Assembly: GCF_035920345.1 (NCBI RefSeq)
Contig: NZ_CP109149.1
Span: forward strand, 1,612,001 to 1,676,000
Reading direction: 5' to 3'
Length of the DNA stretch: 64,000 nucleotides
Origin: Nocardia vinacea
Lineage (GTDB): Bacteria > Actinomycetota > Actinomycetes > Mycobacteriales > Mycobacteriaceae
Shown piece after piece: positions 1 to 21,574 of the stretch (the first letter of the stretch is position 1; every line of letters begins with the position of its first letter). The position numbers and the translations under genes were made by a program. The notes below the pieces were generated by a model. The model saw only the letters and a list, made by a program, of their open reading frames with translations, did no database searches and had not been told where the DNA came from.

Positions 1-712
1 GATACTCGTCGGCGCCGTACTGGTGAACGGCGATCGGACGACGACGAACTCGGTCATCGTCTGGAACGGTGCGGCCGGTCCGGGGGAGCGGCACGACAAG
101 AAGATCATCCAGCCGTTCGGTGAATACCTGCCGATGCGCAGCTTCTTCCGCCTGTTCTCCGAGTACGCCGACCGCGCCGGATTCTTCGTCCCGGGCAACG
201 GCGACGGCACCGTCCGCGCGGACCCTTTCGAGCGACCTGCAGGTAGCCGCTACGGCGACGGCATCGATATCGGCGTCGCGACCTGCTACGAGGTCGCCTT
301 CGACCGCGCCTTCCGCGATTCCATGCACGCGGGCGCGCAATTGCTGACCGTGCCCACCAATAACGCCACCTTCGGCGACAGCGAGATGACCTATCAGCAG
401 CTGGCGATGTCCCGGGTCCGCGCCGTCGAACACGGCCGTGCCCTCGTGGTCGCCGCCACCTCCGGTGTCAGTGCCATCATCACCGCGGACGGCACAGTCC
501 AGCAGCAGACACCCAAGTTCGTACCCGCCGCGCTGGTCGCCGAACTGCCGTTGCGGAGCGACACGACACTCGCGACCCGATTCGGCGCCGAACCGGAACT
601 TCTCTCGGTTATTCTGTCCGCTGCTGCCGTCGTGGTGGCAGTTATCCGGCGGCGAAAGACCCGCGGTAAGTACGCGAACAACCAGGCCACCACGGACCAG
701 CCGGTCGGCTGA
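1..712 (+). CDS. lnt: Apolipoprotein N-acyltransferase, 3' part (cut by window edge)
   Basis: This is the C-terminal part of Lnt, the membrane enzyme that adds the third acyl chain to the N-terminal Cys of lipoproteins. The reading frame is open at the left edge (frame of base 2), so the start lies outside. Visible landmarks of the nitrilase-fold domain are a Lys at 98-100 followed by QPFGEY (the family's catalytic Lys) and the catalytic Cys at 284-286 in ATCYEVAF. The run TVPTNNATFG, then QQLAMSRVRAVEHGR, is also typical. A hydrophobic helix (ILSAAAVVVAVI) and a basic tail end the protein. There is no fused Ppm1 domain, unlike M. tuberculosis Ppm1. Very sure of the family. Confidence 0.95.
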   Translation, partial: ILVGAVLVNGDRTTTNSVIVWNGAAGPGERHDKKIIQPFGEYLPMRSFFRLFSEYADRAGFFVPGNGDGTVRADPFERPAGSRYGDGIDIGVATCYEVAFDRAFRDSMHAGAQLLTVPTNNATFGDSEMTYQQLAMSRVRAVEHGRALVVAATSGVSAIITADGTVQQQTPKFVPAALVAELPLRSDTTLATRFGAEPELLSVILSAAAVVVAVIRRRKTRGKYANNQATTDQPVG

Positions 713-1098
713 GCTCGCGAGATCGGTTGAGCGCGATGAGTAGGGCTTTTCCCTAACCAAACAATCGGTATGTTTCGGGGCTACGAAACCATCTTTCGGT
801 CTGTCCCGAGCGTTAGCGTGCAGTTCGCCAGCTTTGCAATAAGGGCTGGTGTAGGTCGTCGTTTTCCGGTGTTTATGCCGCTCAAACCGCAAATTTGGAG
901 AGTTTGCGGGAATGTAGCTTGTGAAAGTGCCTTGCTGCCAATGTCGTTCGAAGTGAAACAAATCCGCAACGCTGGCCATCCGTTGCATTCGATGCTCCGA
1001 ATCTATGGGCGTGGATCACGTCCTACGGCTGGCGCGTGCGCGCCTGCGGTGGCGGTGCTCGGGGAGTTGTGCATGAACAGCGGCAGAAGGAGTGATTG
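713..1098. promoter_or_regulatory. Leader/promoter region of the NRPS gene
   Basis: This 386-base gap has no convincing gene and is visibly poorer in GC than its flanks. It holds two inverted repeats: TAGGG-CTTTT-CCCTA at 741-755, and CCGCAAA (887-893) with TTTGCGG (903-909), perfect 7-bp arms around a 9-base spacer. The second could be an operator for the peptide synthetase gene. The gap ends in a strong ribosome binding site, AGAAGGAG at 1085-1092. The reading as promoter region is inferred; no clear -35/-10 pair was identified. Confidence 0.4.
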
Positions 1099-14738
<13,640 letters not shown>

Positions 14739-14742
<4 letters not shown>

Positions 14743-14888
14743 GAGAGCGTTTCGAACAGTCCATCGACACAGCACCCGAACGCATCGACGAAACCTGGTG
14801 TTACCGAGGCGGATTCGCGCGAGATATCGCCGACGACCGCGCGGGCCGGGACGCCGGTGCCGAGGGGCGGAACAGGAGCGAATCGTGA
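14739..14888 (+). CDS. 49-residue peptide, translationally coupled to the NRPS
   Basis: A GTG overlaps the NRPS stop codon (GTGA) and is preceded by a perfect AGGAGG (14726-14731) seven bases upstream, so ribosomes finishing the synthetase should reinitiate here. The predicted peptide is acidic/basic mixed, with one Cys (residue 21), no membrane segment and no recognised domain. It is not an MbtH-like protein. Its first codons (GTGAGAGAGCG) resemble the start of the downstream repeat units (GTGAGCGAGCG), so it may be a truncated gene or a repeat-derived leader and not a functional peptide. Confidence 0.4.
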
Positions 14889-15046
14889 GCGAGCGTCAGC
14901 GAGTGAACCATCAGTACAGCCGAGCATCGCTCGGTCACGGCGGAGCCGAGCGTCAGCGAGGTGGAGTCGTGAGCGAGCGTCAGCGAGTGAACTATCAGCA
15001 CAGTGGGCCTTCGCGCACGACGGAGCCAGTCGTGAGCGAATGCGGT
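14885..15046 (+). repeat. Leader-like repeat tract carrying RBS and GTG start
   Basis: GTGAGCGAGCGTCAGCGAG followed by TGAAC(C/T)ATCAG(T/C)ACAG occurs at 14885 and again at 14969; a third, degenerate copy starts at 15032 (GTGAGCGAATGC). Between the copies lies CGGTCACGGCGGAGCCGAGC, then GTCAGCGAGGTGGAGTC. Each copy ends in a purine-rich GGTGGAGT just before GTGA, so it looks like a portable ribosome binding site plus start codon. A related copy lies on the minus strand at 58669-58756, before the enoyl-CoA hydratase gene. Confidence 0.75.
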
Positions 15047-15126
15047 GCATCGACAGGCCGTGAGCAATCGGTAGTAGGCCCGGCGAGAGTGCGGGCGCCG
15101 GGGGCGAGGGCTCGGCAGGTTGTGTC

Positions 15127-16113
15127 GTGAGTCTGGCGGTAGAGGTGCGCGGCCTGGTCAAGACTTACGGCCGGGTGCGGGTGCTGGACGAGGTCGACCT
15201 ACAGATTCCGGCGGGCACGGTGATGGCGCTGCTCGGGCCCAACGGCGCGGGTAAGACGACGGCGGTGCGCATCGTCACCACCCTGCTGCGGCCCTGTGCC
15301 GGATCGGTGCGGGTGGCGGGCATCGACGTCTTGCGCGATCCGGCGACCGCGCGGCGGCGCATCGGGCTGTCCGGTCAGTACGCGGCGGTCGATGCCAACC
15401 TGACCGGATACGAGAATCTGCGCATGGTGGCGCGGCTGTACGGAATGTCGCATCGGCAGGCCACCTCTCGTGCGGCGGAATTGCTGAGCACCTTCGGCCT
15501 GGACCATGCGGCGCACCGTCGCGCCGGTACCTATTCCGGCGGTATGGCGCGGCGGCTCGACCTCGCCGGTGCTTTGGTGGCGCGGCCCGCGGTGGTGGTG
15601 CTCGACGAGCCGACCACCGGCCTGGATCCGCGGGGCCGTCTCGATATGTGGCGCGTCATCGGCGATCTCGTCGACGACGGCACCACGGTGCTGCTCACCA
15701 CCCAGTATCTTCAAGAGGCCGACCAGCTCGCCGACCGCATCACGGTCATCGATCGCGGGCGGGTTATCGCCAAGGGTTCGGCCGATGAGCTGAAGACCTC
15801 CATCGGCGGCGACCGGCTCACCGTCACGCTGGCTCCGGGCCAGGACGTGCTGCCGGCGCTGACGATCCTCGCGCAGGTCGGTATCGGTGAGCCGACCCAC
15901 GATCTGGGCGCGGACGAAGTCTCCATCGTGGTCGCCGACGGCTCCCGCACCATGGTCGAAGCGCTGCGCAGGCTCGACGACGCCGGGGTGTGCGTGATCG
16001 ACGCCGGCGTGCACCGGCCCAGTCTCGACGACGTATTCATGTCCCTCACCGGGACCGCCGCGCACGAACTCGAGCCGGAAATCGACGATGTACAAGAGGA
16101 GATCTTGTCTTGA
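15127..16113 (+). CDS. ABC exporter ATP-binding protein (DrrA-like)
   Basis: This 328-residue ATPase subunit of a drug/lipopeptide-type ABC-2 exporter energises the permease that follows. Walker A is GPNGAGKTT at 37-45; a YSGGM signature lies near 138-142; Walker B is VVVLDEPTTGLDP near 156-168; the switch His is replaced by Gln in LLTTQYLQEAD, as is common in DrrA relatives. The C-terminal 90 residues match the DrrA-type extension. The GTG start follows the repeat tract. The stop overlaps the permease start (TGATG). The position right after the NRPS suggests that the pair exports its peptide, an inference from context only. Confidence 0.93.
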   Translation: MSLAVEVRGLVKTYGRVRVLDEVDLQIPAGTVMALLGPNGAGKTTAVRIVTTLLRPCAGSVRVAGIDVLRDPATARRRIGLSGQYAAVDANLTGYENLRMVARLYGMSHRQATSRAAELLSTFGLDHAAHRRAGTYSGGMARRLDLAGALVARPAVVVLDEPTTGLDPRGRLDMWRVIGDLVDDGTTVLLTTQYLQEADQLADRITVIDRGRVIAKGSADELKTSIGGDRLTVTLAPGQDVLPALTILAQVGIGEPTHDLGADEVSIVVADGSRTMVEALRRLDDAGVCVIDAGVHRPSLDDVFMSLTGTAAHELEPEIDDVQEEILS

Positions 16114-16979
16114 TGAGCACCGCAGTCGCGCGCGCCGAAGCGGAATCGACCGCGAAAACCGAATCCCCACCGGAGATTAGGCAACCACACGCCCGGATCA
16201 TCCGGGACAGCGCCATCGTGGCGTACCGGAATCTGCTAACCATCCTGCGGGTCCCGACCCTGCTGGTGACCGCGACGATCCAGCCGCTGATGTTCGTCTT
16301 CCTGTTCGCCTACATCTTCGGCGCGTCACTCGGCGGCGGCCAGTATCGCGAATTCCTGCTCGCCGGAATCTTCACCCAGACAGTCGCTTTCAACGCCGCC
16401 TTCACCACGGTCGGCCTGGCGGGTGATCTGGAGAAGGGCATCATCGACCGCATGCGGACGCTGCCGATGTCGCGGCTGGCAGTGCTGATGGGGCGCACAC
16501 TCTCGGATCTGGCGGTGAATATCCTGAGCCTGGTCGTCATGGTCGGTTGCGGGTATATCGTCGGCTGGCGCATCAACGGCGGGATCGTCGATGCCGTGTT
16601 GGCATTCGCGATAATTCTGCTGTTCGCGTTCGCTATGTCCTGGGTCGGGGCTATCACCGGTCTGTTTTCACCCACCGTCGAAGTCGCCCAGAGCGCGGGC
16701 CTGATCTGGCTGTTCCCGTTGACGTTCATCTCCTCGGCCTTCATCTCGGCGGAATCGCTGCCCGGTCCGCTGCGCACCGTCGCCGAATGGAACCCCATCA
16801 CCGCCGTTTCCGCCGCCGGGCGGAAGCTCTTCGACAACGGCGCACCCCCGAGCTTCGGCACCCCATCCGGTTGGCCCGCCGACCACTGCATCGTCTACGC
16901 GGTGGCGTGTTCTCTCGCCATCCTGGTGGTGGTCGTGCCGTTGGCATTGCTGCGCTACCGCAAGGTCGCCAGTAAGTAG
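16113..16979 (+). CDS. ABC-2 type permease (DrrB-like)
   Basis: This 288-residue membrane subunit pairs with the preceding ATPase. The ATG overlaps the ATPase stop, with AGAGGAG at 16095-16101 upstream. About six hydrophobic segments are visible, the first around LLVTATIQPLMFVFLFAYIF. The ABC-2 motif (GIIDRMRTLPMSRLAVLMGRT) and the late EWNPITAVSAAGRKLF stretch are typical of the DrrB/daunorubicin family. It ends 24 bases from the convergent MDR gene. Likely job: export of the NRPS product or self-resistance (inferred from adjacency). Confidence 0.92.
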   Translation: MSTAVARAEAESTAKTESPPEIRQPHARIIRDSAIVAYRNLLTILRVPTLLVTATIQPLMFVFLFAYIFGASLGGGQYREFLLAGIFTQTVAFNAAFTTVGLAGDLEKGIIDRMRTLPMSRLAVLMGRTLSDLAVNILSLVVMVGCGYIVGWRINGGIVDAVLAFAIILLFAFAMSWVGAITGLFSPTVEVAQSAGLIWLFPLTFISSAFISAESLPGPLRTVAEWNPITAVSAAGRKLFDNGAPPSFGTPSGWPADHCIVYAVACSLAILVVVVPLALLRYRKVASK

Positions 16980-17003
16980 TGCGGGCGTGGCGGTTCGCCG
17001 ACG

Positions 17004-17933
17004 TCAGCGTAGATCGAGGACTGCCTTGCCGTGCAGGCGGCGGGAGAGGAGCGCGTCGATCGCATCGGCTGCCTGTGTCCAGTCGCCGCGCCAGGAGATG
17101 TTGGGGTCCAGGTTTCCCGCGGCGACTTGGGTGGCGAGCCATTTCAGGTCCGGGCTGAGGTTCGGGCACGACAGCAGGAAGAAGGTGACGATCGAGCGGT
17201 TGTCGCGGCCTTGATCGCCGAAGAGTGCACCGAATGGGAAAGTCTCCTCCTGACCCGCGGAGTGGCCGAGCGCGACCAGCGTGCCGCCTTCGGACATGCG
17301 CTGATAGGCGTCGACCAACTGGCGACCGCCGACCATATCCACCACTCCGTCAACCGGAGTCCGCAGTGCCGCGGGCTCGGCGATGACTTCGCCCGCCCCC
17401 AGTGCCTCCAGGCTCGCACCATGGGCGGCTGGATTTCCGGTAGCCGCGATGACGTGCGCGCCGCCCATCCGCGCGAGCTGGACCGCATACCGTCCGACCC
17501 CGCCCGCAGCACCGGTGACCAGCACGCGCCGACCCAGAATCGGTCCGAGCCGATGCAACGCCCGCAATGCGCTCGCACCCGCTACCGGAATGGTGCTGAT
17601 CGCACCCGGGTCCGCGTGGGCGGGGACGGTGCTGATCAGGTCGGTATCGACCGCGCGCAGTTCCGCCCATGCCCCGTCCGCACCGAGCGTCACCACCAGC
17701 GTGCCGACCGCCGGACCCGATCCATCGGCGGCGGCGCGTTCCACGATTCCGGCCGCATCCCATCCGAGAACCGCGCCGTCGGGGGCATCGGCCAGCCCGA
17801 ACCGGACCTCCCCGTAGTTGAGTGAGGTTGCCGTCACTCGGATCAACGCCTGATTCGGGGTTGGTCGCGGGTCGGGAACCCGATCGATCCGCAGACCGGA
17901 CGGAGCGGAATGGTCGACAACCAATGCGCGCAT
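17004..17933 (-). CDS. Zinc-independent MDR oxidoreductase (quinone oxidoreductase-like)
   Basis: This 309-residue medium-chain dehydrogenase/reductase has an N-terminal GroES-like fold ([18 protein letters not shown]) and a nucleotide-binding loop [21 protein letters not shown], the NADPH-type signature. It lacks the Cys/His zinc ligands of alcohol dehydrogenases, so it belongs with quinone oxidoreductases/enoyl reductases. The ATG at 17933 (MRALVVDH) fits the family start; an in-frame extension upstream would run across the operator region. It is divergent from the TetR gene at 18070, with a palindrome between them, so the TetR probably represses it. The substrate is unknown. Confidence 0.88.
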   Translation of the reverse strand: MRALVVDHSAPSGLRIDRVPDPRPTPNQALIRVTATSLNYGEVRFGLADAPDGAVLGWDAAGIVERAAADGSGPAVGTLVVTLGADGAWAELRAVDTDLISTVPAHADPGAISTIPVAGASALRALHRLGPILGRRVLVTGAAGGVGRYAVQLARMGGAHVIAATGNPAAHGASLEALGAGEVIAEPAALRTPVDGVVDMVGGRQLVDAYQRMSEGGTLVALGHSAGQEETFPFGALFGDQGRDNRSIVTFFLLSCPNLSPDLKWLATQVAAGNLDPNISWRGDWTQAADAIDALLSRRLHGKAVLDLR

Positions 17934-17998
17934 GGCACAACGCCTTTCGAGCAGAGAACGGGTTAGTGGGTCACCGCGTTGGGCGACGAACCATAATC

Positions 17999-18013
17999 TG
18001 CCACTGAGTGGCA
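17999..18013. promoter_or_regulatory. Palindromic operator between MDR and TetR genes
   Basis: TGCCACT-G-AGTGGCA is a perfect 15-bp palindrome in the divergent intergenic region. On the minus strand a TTGACA-like hexamer (18024-18019) lies just upstream of it, so a bound repressor would block the MDR promoter. It is the probable binding site of the adjacent TetR protein; no other copy was noticed in the window. Confidence 0.65.
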
Positions 18014-18069
18014 AAAGGTGTCAAATGGCAATAGCCGCTAACCGGCAATCGTTCGGTAGGCTGGCGACC

Positions 18070-18717
18070 ATGGCTGATGCTGTGACCGACCGGCTGCCGC
18101 TGCGCGAGCGCAAAAAACTGCGGACCAGGCAGGCGCTGATCGACACCGCACTCGACCTGTTCACCGAACGCGGATTCGACAACACCACCCTCGACGAACT
18201 CTGCGATGCCGTCGACGTCTCCAAGCGCACGTTCTTCCGCACTTTCACCAGCAAAGAAGACGTCGCCATGGCACCGCTGCAGGACCTATGGGGGGCTTTC
18301 CTCACCGGCCTGTCCACCCGCCGGCCCGGCGGTGGCACCCTGCTGCACGTCTTGCAGGAAGCCTTGTTCGTGGCACTGGACCAGATGCCGAGCGACGGCT
18401 GGGCCGACCGCGCCATCCGCAGCCATCGACTCGCCCAGAGCACTCCCTCGATGGCCGCACACAATCTGCAATTCTGCGACCGAACCGTCCGCGAAGCCCT
18501 CGCCCTACTGACCGTCCGCTTCGCCCTCGACCCCGCCGATCAGCGCCCCCGACTGGTCCTCGACATCCTCATCGCCGCATTCCATCGTGCCCTCGACGCC
18601 TGGAGCTCCCGCTCCGACCCCATCGACACCCCCACCCTCACAACAGATCTCCGCGCTGCCTTCGCAGCCATCCCCAGCGCCCTCACCCTGACCCCGAAAC
18701 CCCTGCGTTCTCTCTGA
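18070..18717 (+). CDS. TetR family regulator
   Basis: This 215-residue regulator starts at MADAVTDRLPLRERKK. The N-terminal helix-turn-helix (residues about 15-60) reads RQALIDTALDLFTERGFDNTTLDELCDAVDVSKRTFFRTFTSKED, a standard TetR DNA-binding domain with FFRTF instead of the usual YYHF. The C-terminal ligand domain is not assignable to a ligand class. Divergent transcription from the MDR oxidoreductase with a 15-bp palindrome between them suggests local autoregulation and control of that enzyme. Confidence 0.92.
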   Translation: MADAVTDRLPLRERKKLRTRQALIDTALDLFTERGFDNTTLDELCDAVDVSKRTFFRTFTSKEDVAMAPLQDLWGAFLTGLSTRRPGGGTLLHVLQEALFVALDQMPSDGWADRAIRSHRLAQSTPSMAAHNLQFCDRTVREALALLTVRFALDPADQRPRLVLDILIAAFHRALDAWSSRSDPIDTPTLTTDLRAAFAAIPSALTLTPKPLRSL

Positions 18718-18768
18718 ATCTTCGCGCTGCGGAAATCCGTTGCCCGCCACGGGCACTCGGGCACAAGA

Positions 18769-18802
18769 AAGGCCGCTTGCACCAGTTGGTGCAAGCGGCC
18801 TT
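18769..18802. terminator. Bidirectional terminator between TetR gene and rbpA
   Basis: A perfect 15-bp stem, AAGGCCGCTTGCACC and its complement, encloses the loop AGTT. It sits between two convergent genes, so it can serve both. The flanks are AAGAAA on one side and TTCTGTT on the other, only a weak U-tract, as usual in actinobacteria. Confidence 0.88.
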
Positions 18803-18829
18803 CTGTTGTCTTCAGAGACCCTGCCGGAA

Positions 18830-19165
18830 CTAAACCCGACGCCGCGTCTTGAGCAGATCCAGCCGCTCCTTCAGCAGCTCCTCCAGCTCTTCCTTGCTGC
18901 GACGCTCCAGCAGCATGTCCCAGTGGGTGCGCGGCGGCTTGACCTTCTTGGTCTCCTGGGTGGTGCCCTCCATGAGGGTGCCCTCCTGGCCGTTGCGGCA
19001 GAGCCAGGTCGGGGGGATCTCGGCGTCGTCGGCGAAGGGGACGTCGAACTCCTCGCCGTTATCGGTCCGGTACCGAGCAATCCGTCGCGGGGCCAGGTCG
19101 TGGTCGCGATCGGTTTCGTAGCTCACCGCTCCGAGCCGACTGCCCCGGAGTACGCGATCTGCCAT
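18830..19165 (-). CDS. rbpA: RNA polymerase-binding protein RbpA
   Basis: This 111-residue protein is the actinobacterial transcription factor that binds group I/II sigma factors and stabilises the open complex. The N-terminal tail is followed by the core fold (RYRTDNGEEFDVPFADDAEIPPTW, then LCRNGQEG), the basic linker (KKVKPPRTHWDMLLERRS) and the sigma-interaction helix (KEELEELLKERLDLLKTRR). Length and order match the family exactly. It is monocistronic, with an ECF-sigma-type promoter upstream and a strong terminator downstream. Confidence 0.98.
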   Translation of the reverse strand: MADRVLRGSRLGAVSYETDRDHDLAPRRIARYRTDNGEEFDVPFADDAEIPPTWLCRNGQEGTLMEGTTQETKKVKPPRTHWDMLLERRSKEELEELLKERLDLLKTRRRV

Positions 19166-19264
19166 GGTGTGCCTCTCCCTGTGTGCTCGAGTCTTGTTGC
19201 GCCGCGACCGCGTCCTTCATCGGTCACTACCGGATGAACGCGTGACGCTCGCTGGACCTTAGAT

Positions 19265-19293
19265 GTAACGATCGTGCCTGCGCCAATAGTTCC
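19265..19293 (-). promoter_or_regulatory. ECF sigma-type promoter of rbpA
   Basis: On the minus strand GGAACT (19293-19288) is followed after 17 bases by CGTTAC (19270-19265). This fits the GGAAC/CGTT pattern of SigH/SigE/SigR-type ECF sigma factors. In Streptomyces coelicolor rbpA is a known target of the thiol-stress factor SigR, which supports the reading. The -10 lies about 100 bases before the rbpA start codon. Confidence 0.6.
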
Positions 19294-19422
19294 CCATCGG
19301 CGTACTGGCGAACCGTTCTATTGTAGTCGGTGTGCTGGCCACCCTCCGCCACGCCCACGCCGCGCCGATAAACCAGGGTCGCGAGTCTCATTCGGTCGGC
19401 ACAACCATTAGGGTTCTGCGTC

Positions 19423-19749
19423 ATGTCGCGCCGCTTGCTGTCCTGCTGCCTGTGGTGTGGGCGGGAGATAGTCGAATCGGAGGCCGGACGTCGTCGCCGG
19501 TACTGCCGTCAGTCCTGTCGCCAACGCGCCTACGAACACCGCAACAGCTTGAAGGGAACCGGAATTCCGGCGGATTCGGTGGTACTGAGCGCCCAGGAGG
19601 CGGCCGATCTGGCCGATCGCTGGTTCGCCGCCCGCTGCGCCGCCGAGGACGTCGCCACCGCCATCGGTGAGGGCGCCGACACCGAAGAGCTGAAGGCGTT
19701 GAGCGCCACACTGTTGACCCTCACCCGCGAGGCAGAACGGCTGCGGTGA
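19423..19749 (+). CDS. Small Cys-rich protein with CxxC...CxxxC motif
   Basis: This 108-residue protein has an N-terminal CLWCGRE, then RRRRYCRQSCRQRAYEHR, four cysteines spaced like a compact zinc ribbon. A helical, acidic C-terminal half follows (SAQEAADLADRW ... EELKALSATLLTLTREAERLR). It resembles conserved actinobacterial hypotheticals found near rbpA. Metal binding is inferred from the cysteine spacing; the function is unknown. AGGG at 19410-19413 is a weak ribosome binding site. It is divergent from rbpA and converges with the YaeQ gene 10 bases away. Confidence 0.8.
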   Translation: MSRRLLSCCLWCGREIVESEAGRRRRYCRQSCRQRAYEHRNSLKGTGIPADSVVLSAQEAADLADRWFAARCAAEDVATAIGEGADTEELKALSATLLTLTREAERLR

Positions 19750-19759
19750 GCTTCGACCG

Positions 19760-20302
19760 CTAGCCGAGCCTGCGCTCTTCGACCGACGTGCTCAGGTTCG
19801 TGCCGTTGAGATCCAGGTACAGCAGTCGCTCGGTAATCGATACCGTGACCGTGTTGCGGCGTCCGATCGGGGCTACCGCGGAAGCGATGAAGTCGCGACC
19901 GAAGCTGTACAGCGGAATCGCTTCGGCACGGTGGATCCGCTTACCGGTGAGCTGTGCGAGCACCTTGGCCGGGTCGCGATGGGTGTAGATGGCAACGCGC
20001 TCAGCCGATTTGCTCCCGCGGTGCACGCGATCGGCATCGGGTGCACCGACCTCGATCCAGGCGGTGAGCCGTCCGGTGAGATCGCGCACCAGCACCGCGG
20101 GCTCGCTGGTGGACGACACACCGCCGTCGCTGAAGGCGATGCCTTCCTCGTACTCGAGGCAGTAGGCGAGCAGTCGCGTCAGCATGAACTCGGCGGTTTC
20201 GGACGGGTGGCGCGCAACCCGCAACTCCAACTCCTGGTAGACACCACGGTCGACATCGGCGAGTTGGACGGCGAAGTTGTGCAGTGTTGCGCTTATGGCC
20301 AT
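19760..20302 (-). CDS. YaeQ family protein
   Basis: This 180-residue protein matches the YaeQ fold (PD-(D/E)XK nuclease-like superfamily). Landmarks are the N-terminal MAISATLHNFAVQLADVDRG, then RVARHPSETAEFMLTRLLAYCLEYEEG, and the acidic-basic core DLTGRLTAWIEVGAPD, all positioned as in the family. The biochemical role of YaeQ is not settled (E. coli YaeQ was first described as an RfaH-bypass factor). It is 28 bases downstream of a membrane protein gene on the same strand. Confidence 0.92.
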   Translation of the reverse strand: MAISATLHNFAVQLADVDRGVYQELELRVARHPSETAEFMLTRLLAYCLEYEEGIAFSDGGVSSTSEPAVLVRDLTGRLTAWIEVGAPDADRVHRGSKSAERVAIYTHRDPAKVLAQLTGKRIHRAEAIPLYSFGRDFIASAVAPIGRRNTVTVSITERLLYLDLNGTNLSTSVEERRLG

Positions 20303-20330
20303 AGCAGCAGGAGCTTAGTGAACGCCGCTA

Positions 20331-21407
20331 CTACCCGCGGGTGTGCGTGCCCGCAGCGAACAGTCGCACGGCACTCGGGGCGTTGCGGCCGTGGGCGCGC
20401 GCCCGCCAGTAGACGCCGAGGGTCAGTAGAGCAACCGCCCAGATCAACACACCGAAGGCGAACAGCGTCCGACCGTCCGGATGCACCAGCGACTGGGCCC
20501 GCATCGCTTGCCAGAACACGATCGCCAGCAGCCCGGCATAGCCCGATGCGAGCACACCGATCAACGCGGCGCGTGTGCGTTCGGCCCGCAGCCACGGGTA
20601 GCGCGGCGCCAGCCAGGCCAGTGCGACAGCGGCGAGCAGCAAGACCTGAATGGCGTGCAGGCCGAGGAAATGCGGAATCCGCAGATCGCCGCCGATGGTG
20701 CTCCAGTGCGTGATCGGCATGCCGCCGACACCGTCACGCGCGTCCAGCGACGGATTGTCCAGGACGGTATGTCCGGCCACCAACTCGACCACATTGCCGT
20801 CGGCGTCGCGTACCAACTGTTTCCCGGTGAACCCCATCAGGTACCCGAGCGCCATCCCGACGACGGCGAGACCGAGTCCGGCGTGAATAGCCCGAGCGGT
20901 CGGCCGGTCGACCAGCCGCTGCAACGAAAGGATCAGCACGATAACGAGATTCGCGAAGAACAAGCCGGGCACGCCGGACGCGAACACCATCTGACCGATC
21001 GAATTCACCGCATCGGCCTCGCTGTTGAAATGGCTGTAGGTCCCACGCGCGGCCTGCACCACAATGAACCCGACGTCGACGAATCCGGTGATCGCGAACA
21101 CCGTCCCCATCCACCAGGTGACCCGACGCCCCTTGTGCGGCAACGACAGCAGCCATGCCAGCGTGATCCCATAGAGCACGAATGCGAGCCCGAACTTGAA
21201 CGGTTTGAGCCACACGGATTCGTCGAGCAGCATCCGGTCGTCGAACACCATGCCACCGGCCGAGGACAGGACGAGCGCACCCATGGTGGCCACCATCCAC
21301 AACAGCGGGCGATGCAGGCGAGTGCCGCCCGGCAGGTCCGCTACGACGGCGGTGCGGCGGTGACGCGCGGAATCGCCAGGGGCGGAAAGGGTATCGATCG
21401 TCGGCAT
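20331..21407 (-). CDS. Uncharacterised multi-pass membrane protein
   Basis: This 358-residue integral membrane protein has about eight hydrophobic segments. The first is LLWMVATMGALVLSSAGGMVF, and ESVWLKPFKFGLAFVLYGITLAW marks the second. Notable polar positions near membrane segments are HWSTIGGDLRIPHFLGLHAIQV (three His). No enzyme family is recognised; similar hypotheticals are common in actinobacteria. It may form a short unit with the YaeQ gene downstream. Confidence 0.8.
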   Translation of the reverse strand: MPTIDTLSAPGDSARHRRTAVVADLPGGTRLHRPLLWMVATMGALVLSSAGGMVFDDRMLLDESVWLKPFKFGLAFVLYGITLAWLLSLPHKGRRVTWWMGTVFAITGFVDVGFIVVQAARGTYSHFNSEADAVNSIGQMVFASGVPGLFFANLVIVLILSLQRLVDRPTARAIHAGLGLAVVGMALGYLMGFTGKQLVRDADGNVVELVAGHTVLDNPSLDARDGVGGMPITHWSTIGGDLRIPHFLGLHAIQVLLLAAVALAWLAPRYPWLRAERTRAALIGVLASGYAGLLAIVFWQAMRAQSLVHPDGRTLFAFGVLIWAVALLTLGVYWRARAHGRNAPSAVRLFAAGTHTRG

Positions 21408-21574
21408 GGATCCGACGGTAGGAATCGACGACGCCCGGCCACGTCCCGCTGCAGCGCCATTCGCGGGTAATACCGAGGTACTAGAAATCGACCACCGGAT
21501 GCACTCGTAATCCCCTCATCGAATCGCGAATGCGCCGGTGGCCGAATCGAATGCGGAGCGGCGGGCGGGCCCGC

